DNA from: Actinomycetes bacterium
GTDB lineage: Bacteria > Actinomycetota > Acidimicrobiia > Acidimicrobiales > Microtrichaceae
Length of the DNA: 64,000 bases
Direction: 5' to 3'
Assembly: GCA_023389745.1 (NCBI GenBank)
Contig: JAEWED010000210.1
Location: forward strand, 1-64,000
In this document: piece by piece, positions 51,257 through 59,226 of the stretch
Numbering within the stretch: the stretch's first letter is position 1
How the letters are laid out: the number at the start of each line of letters is the position of its first letter
Program-made: the position numbers and the translations under genes
The notes under the pieces: model-generated
What the model saw: only the letters and a program-made list of their open reading frames with translations
Told to the model about the DNA's origin: nothing
Databases searched by the model: none

Positions 51257-52422
51257 ACGCGCCACCGGAGAGCGGCGCGATCATCTCGGGGCTCGGCCTG
51301 TCGCGCATCGGTCGACGCCTCGACGCCGGGCCCCTCGAGCTGACCGTCGAGGCGAGCCGCGCCGCGATCGAGGACGCCGGCCTGACCTCCGCGGACATCG
51401 ACGGCATCTCGACCATGGGCGACACCCCGGTGAGCGAGGCGGCCGCCGCGTTGGGCATCTCGCCGACCTACCGGGGCGGCGGCTTCGACACCGGCGGGCT
51501 GCTCTCGCCGGTGATGTCCGCGTTCCTCGCGGTGGCCGAGGGCCGCGCCCGTCACGTGCTGGTGTACCGCACGGTGCAGATGATGGGCGGCACGATCCAA
51601 CCACCACCTCCCTCCGACGACGAGACCGCGGCCGAACAGGCCGAGCGCGCCGCGGCGATCATGGGCGACATCGGCTCGCTGCTCGCCCACCACGCGTACT
51701 CCGCGGCGAACTGGTTGGCCATGCACTGCGCCCGCCACATGCACCTGTACGGCACGACCAAGGAGCAGCTCGGGGCGATCGCCCTGAACGCCCGGGCGAA
51801 CGCGGCGCGCAACCCGCTGGCGGTGTACCGCGATCCGATGACGATGGAGGACTACCTGGCCGCCCGGCCGGTCTCGACGCCGTTCGGGCTCTACGACTGC
51901 GACGTGCCGGTCGACGGGACCGTGGCGATCGTCGTGTCGGCCGCCGACCACGAACCGGACTGCCCCCAGCCGCCGGTCAGGGTCGCGGCCATGGGTGGCT
52001 CCCCCGGTGGGGGCGGGTGGATCAACCGGCCCGACTACCCGAAGATGGCGTCGATCGAGGCGGCCGAGCAGATGTGGAGCCGGACCGAGCTGACTCCGGC
52101 CGACATCGACGTCGCCGAGCTCTACGACGGCTTCACCTTCCTCACGCTCGCCTGGCTCGAGGCCCTCGGCATCTGCGGCGAGGGTGAGAGCGGCCCCTAC
52201 GTCGAAGGCGGCACGCGCATCGCGCTCGACGGCGAGCTGCCGCTCAACACCTACGGCGGTCAGCTCTCGGCCGGACGCATGCACGGCTACTGGGTGCTCC
52301 ACGAGGCGTGCCTCCAGCTCCGCGGGGCGGCTGGCGAACGCCAGGTCGCGGGCCGGCCCGAGGTCGCCGTGGTCTCCGCCGGCGGCGGTCCGATCGCCGG
52401 CTGCATCCTCCTCACCCGTTGA
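51253..52422 (+). CDS. Thiolase-fold protein, Ltp2-like aldolase
   Basis: 389 residues of the SCP2-thiolase family. The region where true thiolases have the nucleophilic Cys reads GGGFDTGGLLSPVMS and has none, so it is not a thiolase. Retained are VAELYDGFTFLTL and NTYGGQLSAGRMHGYW, where Ltp2-type aldolases use Tyr and where the C-terminal His/Gly motif sits. With the DUF35 partner it should cleave a beta-hydroxyacyl-CoA into a ketone and a shorter acyl-CoA. GTG start inside the overlap with the DUF35 gene. Confidence 0.88.
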   Translation: MNAPPESGAIISGLGLSRIGRRLDAGPLELTVEASRAAIEDAGLTSADIDGISTMGDTPVSEAAAALGISPTYRGGGFDTGGLLSPVMSAFLAVAEGRARHVLVYRTVQMMGGTIQPPPPSDDETAAEQAERAAAIMGDIGSLLAHHAYSAANWLAMHCARHMHLYGTTKEQLGAIALNARANAARNPLAVYRDPMTMEDYLAARPVSTPFGLYDCDVPVDGTVAIVVSAADHEPDCPQPPVRVAAMGGSPGGGGWINRPDYPKMASIEAAEQMWSRTELTPADIDVAELYDGFTFLTLAWLEALGICGEGESGPYVEGGTRIALDGELPLNTYGGQLSAGRMHGYWVLHEACLQLRGAAGERQVAGRPEVAVVSAGGGPIAGCILLTR

Positions 52423-52500
52423 GCGCTCCCACCCGCCGAGCGACCGACCTGCCCACGCCGAAGATCCACGACCCAGCACCCAGCACCGCAAGGAGCGAAC

Positions 52501-53286
52501 ATGCACTGCGAGGCCATCGAGTTCGAGGTCGGCGACGACCACGTCGCCACGATCACCCTCAACCGGCCAGAGGCGCACAACGCCTGGAACGACCAGATGG
52601 CCGCCGAGATGAGCTGGGCGTGGGCGACGGTCCGCGACGACGACTCAGTGCACTCCGTCGTGCTGCGGGCGAACGGCGACAAGGCGTTCTGCACGGGCGC
52701 CGACGTCCGCGGCGGCACGACCTGGTTCTTCAGCTCCAACGTGTGGAACACGTTCGACCCCGGCCAGACGCTGTCGCCGAAGTCGCACCATCGTTGCTGG
52801 AAGCCGGTGGTCGTCGCGGTGCAGGGCATGTGCGCCGGCGGCGGGCAGTACTTCCTCAACGAGGCCGACATCATCATCGCCTCGGAGCAGGCCTCGTTCT
52901 TCGACCCGCACGCCAACGGCGGCATCGTCTCGGCGCTCGAACCGATCGGCATGCTCCACCGCGGGGTGCCACTCGGCGACGTGCTCCGCTGGGCGCTCAT
53001 GGGCACCGAGGAGCGCATCACCGCCGAGACCGCGCTGCGCCTCGGGCTGGTCACCGAGGTCGTGCCCGGCGAGCAGCTGCGCGATCGGGCGCACGGCATC
53101 GCTGCCGACATCGCGACCCGGAACCCGAAGGCGATCCAGGGCACCGTGCGGGCGATCTGGGAGTCACTCGACATGAGCCGCTCGATCGCGCTGCAGAACG
53201 GCATGGCCTACACGAACATCGGCAACGTCCGGGACAAGGGTTCCCCGGTCCCGGAGCGCACCAACAGGACCCCCGAGTACCGCTGA
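52501..53286 (+). CDS. Enoyl-CoA hydratase/isomerase family protein (second)
   Basis: 261 residues, crotonase fold. Oxyanion-hole parts are KAFCTGADVRG and GMCAGGGQY. The region after it reads FFDPHANGGIVSA. One Glu in AEMSWAW and others can be placed only roughly. AAGGAGCG precedes the ATG. It lies 78 bp after the Ltp2-like gene and probably ends that operon. It differs from the hydratase at 40162, so they are not duplicates. Confidence 0.9.
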   Translation: MHCEAIEFEVGDDHVATITLNRPEAHNAWNDQMAAEMSWAWATVRDDDSVHSVVLRANGDKAFCTGADVRGGTTWFFSSNVWNTFDPGQTLSPKSHHRCWKPVVVAVQGMCAGGGQYFLNEADIIIASEQASFFDPHANGGIVSALEPIGMLHRGVPLGDVLRWALMGTEERITAETALRLGLVTEVVPGEQLRDRAHGIAADIATRNPKAIQGTVRAIWESLDMSRSIALQNGMAYTNIGNVRDKGSPVPERTNRTPEYR

Positions 53287-53333
53287 CGTCGGCCCGGGCC
53301 GAAATCCTTGACCTGGGTGAGACCGGGCGTAAT

Positions 53334-53347
53334 AGTATACTCAATTC
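53334..53347 (+). promoter_or_regulatory. Recurrent island site H
   Basis: AGTATACTCAATTC, 90 bp upstream of the binding-protein start at 53438. A TTGACC lies about 22 bp upstream of TATACT; the spacing is long for a sigma-70 promoter. Confidence 0.6.
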
Positions 53348-53437
53348 ACCCAGGGGGGAGAACGAGCCGCGTCGGGCTGCCATCGACAGGCTGCTTTCGG
53401 CGCGTCGGGTTCGCTCCTGACAACTGCAGGAGGTCCC

Positions 53438-54724
53438 GTGACCCTCGAACGTCCATCGGTCTGGCGGCTGCTCGCCGCGACACTGCTCGCCCTCTCACTC
53501 GTCAGCGTCGCCGCGTGCTCCAGCGACGACGACGCCGGCGGTGGTGACGAGGACACCACCACGACCGAGTCGCCCGACGCGGTGCTCGGCGAACCGAACG
53601 AGGCGACGGGTGAGCCCGTGAAGGTCGGGCTGATCACCGAGGGCGGTGCCGAGGCCATCGGCTCGCAGTCGGCGCTCACCGAGACCGGCGCCGACATCGC
53701 CGTCCAGTACGTCAACGAGTACCTGGGCGGCATCGCCGGTCGTCCGGTCGAGGTCGTCACCTGCGGCAACCAGGCCACCCCGGCCGGCGCCCAGGACTGC
53801 GCGAACCAGATGGTCGAGGACGGCGTGGTCGCGGTGTCCATCCCCTTCACCGGGTTCGGCGAGGCGACCGCACCGACCATCACCGAAGCCGGCATCCCGT
53901 ACGTCACGCTCTCGGGCAACTCGGCCGCCGAGCTGACCGCTCCCGGGGCGTTCGCCCTGACCGGCGGCTACCCGGGCTCGCTCGGGGCGTTCGCCCAGCA
54001 CGCCAAGGACGAGGGCTTCGAGAAGTTCGCCATGATCGTCATCGACGTGCCCTCGGCCACCCAGGCCGCCGACCAGCTCGGCGGCATGGTGTTCGGCAAC
54101 GCCGGCGTCGAGTTCGAGACGATCACCGCGGCACCGGGCACCCCGGACCTGCTCCCGCAGCTGCAGGCAGCGGTCGACGGCGGCGCCGATGCCATCGGCG
54201 TGACCGGCGACGTCACGTTCTGCACCTCGTTCCTGCAGGCGTACCAGACGCTGGCGCTCGACACCGCCAAGTACGTGATCGCCCCGTGCGTCGACCCGAC
54301 GGTCATCGAGTCGCTCGGCGACGTGCTCGCCGGGTCCTTCCTGACCACGCTCAGCACCGGCCAGGGTGAGGACACCGACATCTACGCCGCCATCGTCGAG
54401 AAGTACGCACCGGACGAGGACATCGACCCCGATCCGCAGGTGAGCGCCGGCGTCGCCGCCGGTACCTCGGCGGTCATCAACCTGGTCCGGGCGATGAACG
54501 GGCTCACCGGCGACGTCACGAAGGAGACCGTGCTCGCACAGATGAAGGCGGCGAAGGACGTGCCGCTGTGGCTGGCCGACGGTCAGACCTTCACCTGCGA
54601 CGGCACCGCCATCTCGATCATGCCGAACGTGTGCTCGGCGACGTTCTTCGTCGGCACGCTCGACAACGAGGGCATGGTCCAGGACGCCGTGCCCGTCGAC
54701 GCGGCGTCGCTTTTCAAGCTGTAG
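53438..54724 (+). CDS. ABC transporter substrate-binding lipoprotein (LivK-like)
   Basis: 428 residues. The signal peptide ends in the lipobox SVAAC, so it is membrane-tethered. The rest has the periplasmic-binding-protein type 1 fold of branched-chain amino acid/urea-type importers, with DIAVQYVNEYLGGI and SGNSAAEL regions. GTG at 53438 after CAGGAGG. Its partner ATPase and permeases are on the opposite strand 1.7 kb away, with an unrelated gene between. In this island it probably binds an organic acid, not an amino acid. Confidence 0.92.
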   Translation: MTLERPSVWRLLAATLLALSLVSVAACSSDDDAGGGDEDTTTTESPDAVLGEPNEATGEPVKVGLITEGGAEAIGSQSALTETGADIAVQYVNEYLGGIAGRPVEVVTCGNQATPAGAQDCANQMVEDGVVAVSIPFTGFGEATAPTITEAGIPYVTLSGNSAAELTAPGAFALTGGYPGSLGAFAQHAKDEGFEKFAMIVIDVPSATQAADQLGGMVFGNAGVEFETITAAPGTPDLLPQLQAAVDGGADAIGVTGDVTFCTSFLQAYQTLALDTAKYVIAPCVDPTVIESLGDVLAGSFLTTLSTGQGEDTDIYAAIVEKYAPDEDIDPDPQVSAGVAAGTSAVINLVRAMNGLTGDVTKETVLAQMKAAKDVPLWLADGQTFTCDGTAISIMPNVCSATFFVGTLDNEGMVQDAVPVDAASLFKL

Positions 54725-54730
54725 CTCGAC

Positions 54731-54764
54731 CCGAGCTGTCGGTCGATCCGGGCTGTCGGTCGAC
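54731..54764. repeat. 17-bp tandem duplication after the binding-protein gene
   Basis: CCGAGCTGTCGGTCGAT and CCGGGCTGTCGGTCGAC, two adjacent copies with two differences, starting 7 bp after the stop codon. Confidence 0.85.
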
Positions 54765-54790
54765 CGGCCGGTCGAGACGTCCCGAACGGT

Positions 54791-54813
54791 GGGGCGGGGG
54801 TCTCCCCCGCCCC
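54791..54813 (+). terminator. GC-rich terminator hairpin
   Basis: GGGGCGGGGG-TCT-CCCCCGCCCC, a perfect 10-bp stem with a 3-base loop, 66 bp after the binding-protein stop. No T-run. Confidence 0.6.
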
Positions 54814-54867
54814 GCCGTCGCGTCCGACGTTCTCGCCGCGTGAGATGCGAGTCGGGGGTGGTCCAGA

Positions 54868-54923
54868 GCCGAGTTGCGACGAATCGACCGGCGGATGTGG
54901 GCCGCCTTTCGTCACAACTCGGC
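54868..54923. repeat. 56-bp imperfect palindromic element
   Basis: GCCGAGTTGCGACGAA (54868-54883) pairs with TTCGTCACAACTCGGC (54908-54923), 15 of 16 positions, and a nested GGCGG/CCGCC stem lies inside. It sits in the 277-bp noncoding gap between the binding-protein gene and the DinB-like gene. It looks like a REP-type element or a small mobile-element relic. No other copy was noticed in this window. The gap holds no other gene. Confidence 0.65.
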
Positions 54924-55001
54924 GTTCACACTCCCACCGAGTCACCCATCACCCAATCAGCGTCACTTCTGGTCAGGGGCGGACTGCTCGCGAACGCCGG
55001 T

Positions 55002-55517
55002 TCAGCGACCGGTTCCGGCGATGCAACGAGTCACGTCGAGACGGTGATGCTCGACGTCGTGGGCGTTCGTTCGTGCGATGTCCTCGGCGGTGATGCTGCC
55101 TCTGTCGGGGTGCACGAAGGTCGACGCCGGGTCGACGTTCCGCCAGGCGCGAACCCACGCCTCGGCCGACTCATCGAGAGCCCACAGCCCTCCCTCGAGC
55201 GGAAGCGAGTTGTAGCAACGGGCAGCGGCGAGGGCATCACCGTCGTATGGCACGAGCATCAGTGCTCCGGGCGACACGGTCGCTGCAGCCAGACGTTCTC
55301 CCCACACTCGGAGATTGTCGGCGACATGCGCGATGTAGCCGACGACGTTCCATGCGAGCTCCGGGACCGACTCTCGACCTGTCGCACCGCTCACGATCTC
55401 GCGGTAGGCAGCCGGTGCGTCCTCGATGAGGGATACCGCCTCTCCGGACGTTCGCAGCCACGAGAAGGAGCAGACGCGGCACGGATCGCCGTACGTCGCG
55501 GCTCCCCACCGGCTCAT
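55002..55517 (-). CDS. DinB-like metalloprotein family protein
   Basis: 171 residues from the ATG at 55517 (the frame extends to 55583). A four-helix DinB-like layout with WNVVGYIAHVADNLRVWGERL in the middle and HDVEHHRLDVTRCI at the C-terminus, which supply the His residues of the metal site. Family members act as thiol-dependent enzymes or DNA-damage-induced proteins; the function here is unknown. It lies between the parts of the ABC importer and seems unrelated to the transport operon. Confidence 0.75.
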   Translation of the reverse strand: MSRWGAATYGDPCRVCSFSWLRTSGEAVSLIEDAPAAYREIVSGATGRESVPELAWNVVGYIAHVADNLRVWGERLAAATVSPGALMLVPYDGDALAAARCYNSLPLEGGLWALDESAEAWVRAWRNVDPASTFVHPDRGSITAEDIARTNAHDVEHHRLDVTRCIAGTGR

Positions 55518-55642
55518 CGCAGCAGTCTCCCACCGCACCGGCGGATCCGCGTCCCCGATCCCCGGTTCCGCGCGCCGTGGCACCCGCCGTCCGACAACGC
55601 CGGGGGCATCGGAGTTCGAGAGCCCACGCGTCGCCGGGCGGG

Positions 55643-56410
55643 TCAGGTCGGGGCGTGGCCGAGGTACGCGGCTTCGAGGGCGGCGGGGTCGGCAGCGACC
55701 TCTGCCGCCGGACCCCGGAGCGTCACGTCGCCGTGCACCAACACGACGGCGTCGTCGGCGACCTCGAGCGCCAGGCGGAAGTGCTGCTCCACGAGCACGA
55801 TCGCCGCGTCGTGCTCGTCCGCGATGCGCCGTACGACCGGCATGAGCGACTCGACCACGACGGGGGCGAGACCCATGCTCATCTCGTCGATGAGCAGCAC
55901 CTTCGGCGACTGCACGAGCGACCGCGCGACGGCGAGCATCTGCTGCTCACCGCCGGAGAGCATGCCGGCCTTCACCTTCGTCCGTCGACCGAGCGCCGGG
56001 AACAGCTCGAGCATCTCGTCGACGCCGGGGCCGCCGCGGTGCACGGCGAGCTGCAGGTTCTCGAGTGCGGTCAGCTGCGTGAACAGCGCCCGGCTGTCGG
56101 GGACCAGGACCACCCCCGCGCGGTTGGCACGACGCGCGGAGCCCGGGTGCAGCGGTGCGCCGTCGATCGAGATCGATCCGTCGAGCGGTGACAGGAACCC
56201 ACCGATGGTCAGCAGCAGCGTGGACTTGCCGGCGCCGTTCGGGCCGAGCACGGCGAGGATCTCGTTGCGGTGCACGACCAGGTCGATGCCCCGACCGACG
56301 TTGAGGTCGCCGTAGCCGATGGACAGCCCGTCGCAGCGGAGGCGCTCCGACGCGGCCGTCCCCTCGGGTGACGGGCCGTCCGCGGTGCTGTCAGCGGTCG
56401 ATGCGGTCAC
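55643..56410 (-). CDS. livF: ABC transporter ATP-binding protein LivF-like
   Basis: 255 residues. Walker A LGPNGAGKSTLLL near residue 55, signature MLSGGEQQMLAVARSL, Walker B VLLIDEMSMGLAP. Together with the ATPase domain of the fused upstream protein it forms the usual two-ATPase LivF/LivG heterodimer that drives import. GTG at 56410, overlapping the upstream stop (GTGA). Last gene of the operon. The symbol reflects the family; the substrate is probably not an amino acid. Confidence 0.9.
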   Translation of the reverse strand: MTASTADSTADGPSPEGTAASERLRCDGLSIGYGDLNVGRGIDLVVHRNEILAVLGPNGAGKSTLLLTIGGFLSPLDGSISIDGAPLHPGSARRANRAGVVLVPDSRALFTQLTALENLQLAVHRGGPGVDEMLELFPALGRRTKVKAGMLSGGEQQMLAVARSLVQSPKVLLIDEMSMGLAPVVVESLMPVVRRIADEHDAAIVLVEQHFRLALEVADDAVVLVHGDVTLRGPAAEVAADPAALEAAYLGHAPT

Positions 56411-59226
56411 GAGGGCACTCCTTCGTGCGACGCGGGCCGGGTCGACGTCGCCGACTCGGACTCCTCACGGCCGTGGGACGTGCCGAGGTACGCCTGGTTG
56501 ACCGCGACGTCGTTGCGGATCGCCTCGGGTGGGCCCGACGCGATGAGCGCGCCGAAGTCGAGCACGTGGATCTCGTCGCAGAGCCCGAGCACCAGGTTCA
56601 CGTCGTGGTCGACCAACAAGATGGTGACCCCCGCGTCGCGCACCGCTCGGAGCCGTTCCGCGAGCCACTCGCTCTCGGAGCTGTCGAGGCCTGCCGCGGG
56701 TTCGTCGAGCAGCAGCACCGACGGACGACCGGCGAGCGCCCGTGCGATCGACACGAGTTGGCGGCGCCCCTGTGACAACTCGCCGACGTTGCGTTCGCGG
56801 TCGGCGAGCAGGTCGACCACTCCGAGCACGGCGTCGAGGTGCTCGGCCGAGGCCGCGGAGCCCGCGACGTACTGACCGACGACGACGTTCTCCTCGACGG
56901 TGAGGTCCTCGTAGAGGTCGAGCCCCTGGAAGGTCCGGCCGAGCCCGGCCTCGACGCGGCGGTGGGGCGCGAGCCGGGTGACGTCGCGCCCTTCGACCTG
57001 CACCTGTCCCTCGCACGAGGTGAAGCCGCAGATCGCGTCCATCGTCGTCGTCTTGCCGGCCCCGTTGGGCCCGATGAGCCCGGTGATGCTGCCGGGGCGC
57101 ACCGAGAGCGAGACATGGCTGACCGCCGTGACGCCCCCGTAGACGACCGACAGGTTCGTGACCGACAGGGCGGCTTCACCGTCGGAGGTGTCGCCGGCGC
57201 TGACCGCCTCGCGGCCCGGGGCGAGCGAGAGCGATTCGACTGCTGCCGATGCCGCGACGTCGTCGTCGGGCATCGCGTCGGCGGCGGCACGCAGGCGCGC
57301 CTGCCGGCGACGGTCGAGCGCCTCGTGCGCGGGCCCGACGATGCCCTCGGGGTTGAGGATGACGGTGAGCACGACGCCCAGGCCCGACAGGATCGCGTAC
57401 CAGGGGCCGATGTCGATCGCCCGGTCGAGGACCAGGAAGAAGATGCCACCCGCCGCGATCAGCCCCGCCATGATGCCGCCGCTGACCGATGTGATGCCGG
57501 CGAGGTAGGCGGTCGAGAACAGCGTCAGCCCGAAGAACACGCTGAACGTCTGGAAGGTCACGTTCGTCTGCTTGTAGGCGAGCAGCGTGCCACCGAGTCC
57601 GGCGATGAACGCACCGATCGCGAAGCCGATCAGCTTGATGCGGACGACCGAGATGCCGGCGCTCGCCGCGGACCGCTCGTTGGCCCGCACCGCGAGCATC
57701 GCCGAGCCGAGCCGACTGGTGCGCAGCGCCGCCACCCCACCGGCGGTGGCGACCAGGACGAGGAGGCAGAGGATGCCGAAGGCCGACCGGGGGTAGTCCC
57801 CACCGATGCCGATGCCGAGATCGATCCCGAACAGCTCGGGGTTCGCGATCTGGGCGCCCTCGGTGCCGCCGTTGAAGCTGTTGTTGCGGAACCACAGCGC
57901 TTCGACGGTGACGGCGAAGATCAGGGTGACCACTCCGACGAGCAGTCCGCGGATGCGCAGCGCGGGCAGGCCGACGAGCACGCCGATCACGGTGGCGCCG
58001 AGTGCGGCGAGCAGCGGTGCGATCGGGAACGGGACACCCCAGGAGTCGGTCAGCGGGCTGAGCAGGAACGCGGCGACGCCGGCGATCGTGAGCTGCGCGA
58101 GCGAGATCTGACCGCAGTAGCCGGTGACCACCACGAGCGACAGCGACAGCACTCCGTAGATGAGCGACATGATCACCGCGGCTCGGTAGCTGCCCGTGGT
58201 GGCGAGCACGGCGACCAGACCGATCGCGGGTCCGACCACGAGCGGGATCTTCCAAGACCGCGGGCGCGGCGCTCGCCCCAGGCTCTGGACCACGAGCGTG
58301 CCGCGCGTCGGCAGCGGTTTGCTCCGCACGAGCAGGGCGACCAGCACGAGCACCAGAGGGATGAGCTCGGCGGCTCCCTGGTCCGGGAACCAGTCGTGTC
58401 GGCTCTTGAGGAAGACCGCCAGCGACTGGAGCGCACCGATGGCGATGCCCCCGATGAACGCCGGCAGCAACGCCGAGAATCGGCCGAGCACCGCCGCCGC
58501 GAGCGCCGGCACGATGAAGAGCGTGTAGGTCCCAGGGATGAGCGGCACCAGCGGGGCGATCAGGACGCCCGCCAAGCCGGCGACCGCGGCGCTGATGGCC
58601 CAGTTCGCCATGGCGATGCGCTCTGGGGACAGACCGGTGACCAGCGCGCCGACCTCTGTCTCGGCCGCCGCACGGGTCGCGATGCCGAACCGGGTGAACC
58701 GGTAGACCATCGCGAGCCCGAGCGTGACGACGGCGATGGTCACCGCGAACCAGAGCCGGTCGGTCACGATGCGGATGCCGCCGATCTCGAGGTTGTCCCG
58801 CGGGAAGATCGCCTGGACGAGGATCTGGTCGGGGCCGGCTCGCTCCGCGACGACCGCGGTCAGCAGGATCATCACACCGAGCGACGCCACGGCCTTGGCC
58901 AGCGGGCGGGCGTTGCGCAGCGGTCGGAACACCGCGACATAGAGGAGCACGCCCAGCAGCGCCTCGATCAGCAAGGTCGCGATCAGCGCCGGCCAGAAGT
59001 CGATCGGTCCGCCGAGGTCGTAGGTCCTCGGACCGAGCGGCAGCGGTGCGAGGAACTCTCCCCGTCGCAGGAAGGCGTAGGTGTAGGCGGCGTGCAGGGA
59101 CAGCGCACCGGTGGCGAAGTTGAGCACTCCGGAGCTGCGGTAGGTGACGACGAGCGCCACGGCCAGCGCGGCGAACACCGCGCCGTTGCCCAGTCCGAGC
59201 AGCAGGAAGTTCGCGTAGTCCGTCAC
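56407..59226 (-). CDS. Fused LivH-LivM-LivG: two permeases and an ATPase of a branched-chain-type ABC importer
   Basis: 939 residues. Residues about 1-300 are a LivH-type permease (LLLGLGNGAVFAALAVALVV, then SGVLNFATGALSL). About 315-640 are a LivM-type permease (GYCGQISLAQLTIAG, then GLPALRIRGLLVGVVTL). A short linker leads to a LivG-type ATPase at about 690-939 with Walker A LIGPNGAGKTTTMDAI near 719, signature LSQGRRQLVSIARAL and Walker B VLLLDEPAAGLD. One chain thus holds three normally separate subunits. GTG at 59226 overlaps the P450 stop upstream; LivF-like follows. The signature reads LSQGRRQ, normal for LivG. Confidence 0.93.
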   Translation of the reverse strand: MTDYANFLLLGLGNGAVFAALAVALVVTYRSSGVLNFATGALSLHAAYTYAFLRRGEFLAPLPLGPRTYDLGGPIDFWPALIATLLIEALLGVLLYVAVFRPLRNARPLAKAVASLGVMILLTAVVAERAGPDQILVQAIFPRDNLEIGGIRIVTDRLWFAVTIAVVTLGLAMVYRFTRFGIATRAAAETEVGALVTGLSPERIAMANWAISAAVAGLAGVLIAPLVPLIPGTYTLFIVPALAAAVLGRFSALLPAFIGGIAIGALQSLAVFLKSRHDWFPDQGAAELIPLVLVLVALLVRSKPLPTRGTLVVQSLGRAPRPRSWKIPLVVGPAIGLVAVLATTGSYRAAVIMSLIYGVLSLSLVVVTGYCGQISLAQLTIAGVAAFLLSPLTDSWGVPFPIAPLLAALGATVIGVLVGLPALRIRGLLVGVVTLIFAVTVEALWFRNNSFNGGTEGAQIANPELFGIDLGIGIGGDYPRSAFGILCLLVLVATAGGVAALRTSRLGSAMLAVRANERSAASAGISVVRIKLIGFAIGAFIAGLGGTLLAYKQTNVTFQTFSVFFGLTLFSTAYLAGITSVSGGIMAGLIAAGGIFFLVLDRAIDIGPWYAILSGLGVVLTVILNPEGIVGPAHEALDRRRQARLRAAADAMPDDDVAASAAVESLSLAPGREAVSAGDTSDGEAALSVTNLSVVYGGVTAVSHVSLSVRPGSITGLIGPNGAGKTTTMDAICGFTSCEGQVQVEGRDVTRLAPHRRVEAGLGRTFQGLDLYEDLTVEENVVVGQYVAGSAASAEHLDAVLGVVDLLADRERNVGELSQGRRQLVSIARALAGRPSVLLLDEPAAGLDSSESEWLAERLRAVRDAGVTILLVDHDVNLVLGLCDEIHVLDFGALIASGPPEAIRNDVAVNQAYLGTSHGREESESATSTRPASHEGVPS

